Origin: Candidatus Methanoprimaticola hominis
Lineage (GTDB): Archaea > Thermoplasmatota > Thermoplasmata > Methanomassiliicoccales > Methanomethylophilaceae
Assembly: GCA_006954465.1 (NCBI GenBank)
Contig: LVVU01000041.1
Location: forward strand, 1 to 11,420
Direction: 5' to 3'
DNA length: 11,420 nucleotides
The notes below the pieces were generated by a model that worked only from the letters and a program-made list of their open reading frames with translations, did not search any database and was not told the DNA's origin. Made by a program: the position numbers and the translations under genes. Within the stretch, counting starts at the first letter, position 1, and every line of letters begins with the position of its first letter. Positions 6,967-11,420 of this stretch are shown in pieces.

Positions 6967-8372
6967 TTCAGCAGCCCCTTGGCCTTCACATACGTCAGGT
7001 ATCCGTTGTCCCCGTCGTTGTATCCGTTGTTGTAGTACTTCACGCCGATCGTATCGGTCGGATCGGCAGCGGCGAATGCGTCCGGATCCAGGATCTTGGC
7101 CATGAGCTCCAGGGCCTCCGGCAATCTGGCGCCGGGCCTGGACAGGAGGCTGGCGGCATCGCCCGAGAAGATGTACACATCCCCGTTCAGGAATGCAGGG
7201 GTGCGCTTCCAGACATCGTTCAGACCGTTCAGAAGGGAACGGTACTGCCTCTGCGTCTTTATCTCCTCGGAATCGTAGATGATGATTATCACATCGGGCT
7301 GCCTGTCGTAGACGGCCTCCTTGTCCACCATGAACCACGATCTGGAATCGGAGAAGATGTTCACAGCTCCCAGCGATTCGATCATGCTCGTGACGTACGT
7401 CCCCGAGCCGGCGGTGTACGGGGATTCGCTGACCCCCAGCGATACGAACACCGTCCTCCCGGTCAGGTCCGGGATGCGGCATATGTTGTTGATGGCCTCC
7501 TTGACATCCTTGATGTAGGCGTTTCCGTTCTCGGGGAATCCGAGGGCGGAAGCGCATATCCACAGGTTCTTGAGAAGGCTGTCAGTATCGACCGCGCCGT
7601 ACAATACGACGCAGTTCACTCCGGCCTTGCGGAGCTTGTCCGCCATGGTCACATGCTCGCCGGTCCCGCCGTCGAGGAACACGATGTCCGGGCGCTCGGA
7701 GACGATCAGTTCGAAGTTGGGATCGGTGTATCCGCCGACCTCCTTTATGGCCCCGTCCTGCCTGGCCTTCAGCAGCTTGTTCGGATAGTCGCTGTACCTG
7801 TCGGTTCCGACGATGTACTGGAATCCGCCGACGGCGCATATGGTCTCGGTGACCGACGGTGCCAATGTCGCGATCTTTAGCTGTTCGCCGGAGCGGTTGA
7901 TACCCGAGCTCGCGTAGCTGTAGTACGTGAATCCGGTGGAGTCCACCGCAGGCATCATCTCGCTTCCTGACCCCGTTCTGGCCCAGGAGACTATCCTCTC
8001 GCCCTCCACGATGTAGGCCGAGGGATCCACGACCTCCTTCCACGATGCCGAGCCGCCTTCGCCCTCGAGCACGTACATCCCCCAGCTCACATTCAGCAGG
8101 CGGGGGACGTTGTTGACGGAATAGACCGTTCCGTCCTCGTCGAGTTCGATGGGGTATCCTTTCGCGGAGCATGCCTTGGCCAATGCATCGGACCCGGTCA
8201 TGCCGTCGGTGAACTCGAACGGGATCCATTCGACGTTGTAGTATGCGAAGTCGAGCATCACGCCCTGCTTCTCATCCTGGGCGTCCACTGTGAATCCGAT
8301 GAACGGCACGGAGACGATCACGAACACGGCGATGACCGCCGCCGAGAGAAGCTTCACAGTGGACGCGTTCAT
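6951..8372 (-). CDS. BtuF-like ABC substrate-binding protein with N-terminal DUF4430-like domain
   Basis: 473 residues from the ATG at 8372. A TTG at 8381, directly after the previous stop and only 4 bases from GGAG, is an alternative start adding three residues. An N-terminal hydrophobic segment (about 7-28) exports or anchors the protein; there is no lipobox cysteine. Residues about 37-132 resemble DUF4430 (VYSVNNV, then WGMYV). Residues about 165-430 form a helical-backbone (class III, COG0614/PF01497) binding domain: KIATLAPSVTETICAVGG, then VGTDRYSDYP, VGGYTDPNFELIVSERPDI and a late SRPGARLPEAL. The family delivers cobalamin, siderophores, heme or metal ions to FecCD permeases, and such a permease and ATPase follow. 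The YSDYP stretch recalls E. coli BtuF, which leans toward corrinoids but does not prove it. The fusion to DUF4430 is unusual. The end overlaps the next gene by 16 bases. Confidence 0.88.
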   Translation of the reverse strand: MNASTVKLLSAAVIAVFVIVSVPFIGFTVDAQDEKQGVMLDFAYYNVEWIPFEFTDGMTGSDALAKACSAKGYPIELDEDGTVYSVNNVPRLLNVSWGMYVLEGEGGSASWKEVVDPSAYIVEGERIVSWARTGSGSEMMPAVDSTGFTYYSYASSGINRSGEQLKIATLAPSVTETICAVGGFQYIVGTDRYSDYPNKLLKARQDGAIKEVGGYTDPNFELIVSERPDIVFLDGGTGEHVTMADKLRKAGVNCVVLYGAVDTDSLLKNLWICASALGFPENGNAYIKDVKEAINNICRIPDLTGRTVFVSLGVSESPYTAGSGTYVTSMIESLGAVNIFSDSRSWFMVDKEAVYDRQPDVIIIIYDSEEIKTQRQYRSLLNGLNDVWKRTPAFLNGDVYIFSGDAASLLSRPGARLPEALELMAKILDPDAFAAADPTDTIGVKYYNNGYNDGDNGYLTYVKAKGLLKWQKD

Positions 8373-8381
8373 GAGGTGCAA

Positions 8382-11048
8382 TCATCTCCTCTTCATGAGG
8401 TATACGACAGCCCCGATCGCGGCCAGGATCCCGATGGCAACGAGGATGATCGTGCCATACCCGTCATCGGATTCGGGCTCGAATCCTATGATCCACTGCG
8501 AGAAGTGGTTGGTTCCGAAGGATACCGCGCCTGTGGCGCCATCGTACGAGGATTCCACCTTCACCAGCGTCTCCCCGTCGACATACCATACGGACAGATC
8601 CCCGGGATCCTTGGATTTAGGTATCTCATAGGGTACGGATATGGTGGCGGTTCCGCCGAGCTCGTGGATGCCGGAGTCGCCCGACTTCATCGTCACATCG
8701 ATGACGCGGCCGTCGACGATATCGGATGCCATCGCGGGCGGAACCGGGACACCATCGGAGAACGACAGGGAGATGCCCTCGCCTCCGAGGGATGCGAGGA
8801 TCCCGGAACCGATATCGACCCGGCATGTCGAGGTCTCGTATCTCAGAATGTAGTCTCCCACATCCGATAATCTTCTGACATCGTCGGATCTTATCCTCAG
8901 CTCTGCAACCTTGGCATCCCCGCTGTCGATCGAAATCGATATGGTGACGGCGACCTTGGAATTCCCGTCGTCCAATGTGGTGAGCTGATCCAATGCCTCA
9001 GTGATCGCATCGGAACTGATGCTGACCACTACCGCATCCCCATCCTTCTCGATGACGGATGACAGCTTGGATTCCGCATCCCAGGCATCCCCCTTCGGTA
9101 CGACGGAGGTGGTGGAAGAATCCCCATTGATGTTCACGGGATCGGACCCCTTGTACACGACCTTGGACCACTGGACCTCGTCGCAATTGTCGCATGTGCG
9201 GTATTTCAAACCGACAGACGTGGGCGTGGGTTCGTTCTGGATCACCCATTCGGACCACTTGTGGCCGAGTGCGGGGATGCTCTCGGTCCTGGTCTCTCCG
9301 CAGGAGCAGGTGTATGTTTTGATTCCAGGCTCCGTGCAGGTCGGTTCCGTCACCGTTCCGGAGTCCCAAGTATGGACGTGTCCGCCGATCTTCGGTATGA
9401 TCTGCTGCTCCTTCTCTCCGCACACCGCGCAGGTGCGCTCCTTGAGACCGTCCTCTATATCCGTGGCCTCCTTGACCACTGTCCACTCGGACCACTTGTG
9501 GCCGAGTGCGGGGATCGTTTCCGTTCTGGTCTCTCCGCAGGAGCAGGTGTATGTCTTGATCCCGGTCTCCGTGCAAGTGGGTTTCGTGGTCACGGATCCG
9601 TTGCTCCAGCTATGCGTATGAGGCGGAGTGGGCGGAGTCGGAGGCGCTTCCCTCTCGATCTTCTCATAAACCGGCGTGACGTCTGCATCGGCAGTCACGT
9701 TGGAGAGATCCGAGCTCCATCCCTTGAATATGTAATAGTAAAGCTCATCGGGTTCCTTGGACGGTTGGCCTTTGTAGGTCGCCGATGACCCCTTCTCCAC
9801 GATCTCGGTGTGAAGGAGGACCTGTTTGGACTCGTCATAGTAACGTATGGTGAACTGCTGCACCGCATCCTCGAACTGGGCCGTGAACGTGGTATCCCGG
9901 GTGATGGGGGTCATTATGTCGCCCCATCCGACGAACACCTTTCCGGCGGGAGCCTTCGGCTCGGGAACCTTCGAGATGTCGACAGTCGATCCGTATCTGA
10001 CGGTCTGTCTGGCGACGGTGGTCTTCCCCGACTTGAATATCACCTTGTTGTGCAGATTGATGCATTCGATTTCATCCACATCGGGGTTCGGTTCCGCACC
10101 GCCCTTGTCGATTATGAAGCCTTCGCCGTAGGGGTTGGGGGTCGATATCAGGTAGACGCATTCGACGTACTTGTAGACGGCCGGGTCGTAGTATCCGAGC
10201 GTCCAATCGTTGTAATACCAGGTGCTGTTCACCCAGGTCCATTGACTCCAGTAGCACCAGGTGCCGTCTCCGACGTATACATCGCCCAACCCGAACATCC
10301 TGATTATCCAGCACTGGAGATTGTTCCCGTTGCCGTCTATGCCGGTCTTCATCTCTATATCGAGGCCTTGTTTTTCAACGGCATCCTTCACGACCTCCCC
10401 CATCGAGGAACCGTATCCCTCGAGCCAGAATCCCTCCTTCCTCACTTCGGCGGTGAAGGTCTCCTTCACCGTATAGTCGTCAGGGTCGAATCCGTTGGCG
10501 AATCTGATGAAGACGTATCCCTTGGATTTCGGTTGGAAATCGGGCGAGCTGTATACGTTCGTCCCGTCGACGCTGCTGAGCGTGCTTACATGCAGGCAAT
10601 ACGAGCATCCGGTCTGCATGAAGCTGTCCGAATTGGAATCGTACCCCATCACGCCCCAGCCTGCTGTCCCCAGAGGCAGCCATTGATGGATCCTCCAGTA
10701 GTATCCGTCATCCAGCACCCTTCCGTTGACAGAAGAGAACCTGTTCTCCGAATTGTATTCCCATGTCATTTCGAGTTTCGTCAATGCCGTCTCTATCGCA
10801 TCCTTCACACCGGATACGCCGCCGACGGTGGTCTTGGCGAATCCGCCATCCGGTTTCTCCACATACACCGTGACATCGTCGCAGATGTCGGCCGAACTCT
10901 CATCGGAAAGAACGGACACCCCCGACAGGATGATGAATGTGAAGCAGACGGCCAGGAGAAACGGCAGCAGCCTGGTGGTATCCGGCCGCTTCCCGCAGAC
11001 ATCGCGTGACCCGTTTCTCGAATCATCTGCATAATGCGGTCTGTTCAT
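8382..11048 (-). CDS. Membrane-anchored surface protein: DUF4430-like domains, InlB-type repeats, Cys-knuckle repeats
   Basis: 888 residues, started at the ATG preceded by AAAGGAGGA. A basic N-terminus leads into an export helix (about 27-48). Two DUF4430-like units follow: about 57-155 (FSSVNGR then YYWRIHQW) and about 178-303, the second very rich in Trp and Tyr. Residues 333-393 and 396-462 resemble InlB/Flg_new beta-repeats (FVGWGD, FKGWSSDLSN). A proline linker (468-477) leads to two cysteine-knuckle repeats (478-554 and 558-633) with CxC and CxxC pairs. A beta-rich domain (about 650-855) ends with TNHFSQW, and a helix at 864-884 with tail KRR anchors the C-terminus. No catalytic motif is visible. 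It directly precedes the substrate-binding protein, with which it shares the DUF4430-like fold by sequence pattern, so ligand capture at the cell surface is a reasonable inference; adhesion is the alternative. Confidence 0.85.
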   Translation of the reverse strand: MNRPHYADDSRNGSRDVCGKRPDTTRLLPFLLAVCFTFIILSGVSVLSDESSADICDDVTVYVEKPDGGFAKTTVGGVSGVKDAIETALTKLEMTWEYNSENRFSSVNGRVLDDGYYWRIHQWLPLGTAGWGVMGYDSNSDSFMQTGCSYCLHVSTLSSVDGTNVYSSPDFQPKSKGYVFIRFANGFDPDDYTVKETFTAEVRKEGFWLEGYGSSMGEVVKDAVEKQGLDIEMKTGIDGNGNNLQCWIIRMFGLGDVYVGDGTWCYWSQWTWVNSTWYYNDWTLGYYDPAVYKYVECVYLISTPNPYGEGFIIDKGGAEPNPDVDEIECINLHNKVIFKSGKTTVARQTVRYGSTVDISKVPEPKAPAGKVFVGWGDIMTPITRDTTFTAQFEDAVQQFTIRYYDESKQVLLHTEIVEKGSSATYKGQPSKEPDELYYYIFKGWSSDLSNVTADADVTPVYEKIEREAPPTPPTPPHTHSWSNGSVTTKPTCTETGIKTYTCSCGETRTETIPALGHKWSEWTVVKEATDIEDGLKERTCAVCGEKEQQIIPKIGGHVHTWDSGTVTEPTCTEPGIKTYTCSCGETRTESIPALGHKWSEWVIQNEPTPTSVGLKYRTCDNCDEVQWSKVVYKGSDPVNINGDSSTTSVVPKGDAWDAESKLSSVIEKDGDAVVVSISSDAITEALDQLTTLDDGNSKVAVTISISIDSGDAKVAELRIRSDDVRRLSDVGDYILRYETSTCRVDIGSGILASLGGEGISLSFSDGVPVPPAMASDIVDGRVIDVTMKSGDSGIHELGGTATISVPYEIPKSKDPGDLSVWYVDGETLVKVESSYDGATGAVSFGTNHFSQWIIGFEPESDDGYGTIILVAIGILAAIGAVVYLMKRR

Positions 11049-11054
11049 TCGGAC

Positions 11055-11063
11055 TCCTCCTTT
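11055..11063 (-). promoter_or_regulatory. Shine-Dalgarno site of the 888-residue surface protein
   Basis: On the minus strand the sequence reads AAAGGAGGA, six bases before the ATG at 11048. It fixes that start: the open frame continues up to 11330, but that stretch lies out of frame inside the upstream gene and encodes arginine- and histidine-rich sequence with no export signal. Confidence 0.8.
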
Positions 11064-11080
11064 CCGATGAGCGTTAAGGT

Positions 11081-11120
11081 GAGGGGTCTCCCCCTCGTTT
11101 GATGAGGCCGTTAAGGCCTC
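11081..11120 (-). other. Two adjacent short hairpins at the end of the first gene
   Basis: Two small inverted repeats sit back to back. GAGGCC at 11104-11109 pairs with GGCCTC at 11115-11120 around a 5-base loop that contains the TAA stop of the upstream gene. GAGGGG at 11081-11086 pairs with CCCCTC at 11091-11096 around a 4-base loop. Neither is followed by a T-run in the direction of transcription, so a strong terminator is unlikely. They may slow or partly end transcription, or stabilise a processed RNA end, between the two paralogous surface-protein genes. Six-base stems can also arise by chance in GC-rich DNA. Confidence 0.3.
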
Positions 11121-11420
11121 CGTTTGATCACCAGCGCGACGGCCGCTATAGCGACGAATGCTGCGATGGCGATGCACACGTACAGGACGATGCCTGTGCC
11201 ATCGCCGTTGTCGACTATGACGATCTTCGGGATGATCGACGTCTCCTTCTCTCCGCACACCGAACAGGTGCGCTCCTTGAGACCGTCTTCCTTCTCCGTG
11301 GCCTCCTTGACCACGGTCCACTCGGACCACTTGTGGCCGAGTGCGGGGATGCTCTCGGTCCTGGTCTCTCCGCAGGAGCAGGTGTATGTTTTGATTCCAG
11401 GCTCCGTGCAGGTCGGTTCC
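11111..11420 (-). CDS. Cysteine-repeat surface protein, C-terminal end only (truncated by window edge)
   Basis: Only the last 102 residues are visible; the gene continues past the right edge. They comprise one cysteine-knuckle repeat (TCSCGETRTESIPALGHKW, then RTCSVCGEKE about 35 residues later), a short linker, one hydrophobic helix of about 22 residues (start GIVLYVCIAIAA) and the basic tail IKRRP before a TAA stop. This is the end of an exported protein fixed in the cytoplasmic membrane with its bulk outside. The repeat and the anchor layout are the same as in the next gene downstream (8382-11048), and the first 99 bases are identical to part of it, so the two are tandem paralogues. The function is unknown; adhesion or ligand binding is an inference from the modular build. 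Confidence 0.85.
   Translation of the reverse strand, partial: EPTCTEPGIKTYTCSCGETRTESIPALGHKWSEWTVVKEATEKEDGLKERTCSVCGEKETSIIPKIVIVDNGDGTGIVLYVCIAIAAFVAIAAVALVIKRRP

Noticed and set aside
6967..7563. Upstream extension of the propeller gene to 7563
   Set aside because: That part reads the binding-protein gene out of frame and would precede a textbook signal peptide.
9250..9590. CRISPR-like array in the repeated region
   Set aside because: The repeats are in-frame protein repeats with diverged copies and no constant spacer length.
9810..11009. Long open frame on the plus strand (399 codons) opposite the 888-residue surface protein
   Set aside because: It has no recognisable domain and lies antisense to a gene with clear signal, domain and anchor structure. 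Long antisense frames are expected in GC-rich DNA.
11081..11120. Strong intrinsic terminator between the two paralogous surface genes
   Set aside because: Stems are only six base pairs and no T-rich tract follows in the direction of transcription; kept as a low-confidence structure.
11049..11330. Upstream extension of the 888-residue protein to a start at 11330
   Set aside because: The extra 94 residues are out-of-frame translation of the preceding gene and would bury the export signal; the ATG at 11048 has an excellent ribosome site.

Overview
The window is a single co-directional block: seven genes, all on the minus strand, read from right to left. I infer an archaeon, most likely a gut or rumen methanogen of the Methanomassiliicoccales/Thermoplasmata type. 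The reasons are exported proteins anchored by one C-terminal membrane helix with a short basic tail and no LPXTG motif, a substrate-binding protein without a lipobox cysteine, good Shine-Dalgarno sites next to TTG starts, and modular surface proteins with Listeria-Bacteroides (InlB-type) repeats and BspA-like leucine-rich repeats. This placement rests on style and memory of such genomes, not on a marker gene.

Layout in transcription order: (1) the C-terminal end of a cysteine-repeat surface protein, cut by the right edge (11420-11111); (2) an 888-residue surface protein with two DUF4430-like domains, InlB-type repeats, two cysteine-knuckle repeats and a membrane anchor (11048-8382); (3) a BtuF-like substrate-binding protein fused to an N-terminal DUF4430-like domain (8372-6951); (4) a membrane-anchored PQQ-type beta-propeller protein, also with an N-terminal DUF4430-like domain (6966-5092); (5) a FecCD/BtuC-type permease (5090-3948); (6) the matching ABC ATPase, whose reading frame runs far into the next gene (3958-2858); (7) a 981-residue surface protein with InlB-type and leucine-rich repeats and a membrane anchor (3162-217). 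Gaps are tiny or negative from gene 2 onwards, and I see no AT-rich promoter between genes, so this is probably one operon whose promoter lies beyond the right edge.

Taken together, genes 3, 5 and 6 form a complete class-III type importer (cobalamin, siderophore or heme family). Genes 2, 3 and 4 each carry the same kind of small extracellular domain, resembling DUF4430, a family I recall as related to the C-terminal domain of transcobalamin and intrinsic factor. The working hypothesis is a surface capture-and-import system for a corrinoid or another metal chelate, with genes 1, 2 and 7 as surface display or adhesion modules.

The left 216 bases hold no gene. They are more AT-rich at the far end and contain a striking array of three ATTAC half-sites next to a TATA-like box, probably the promoter region of another leftward gene outside the window.
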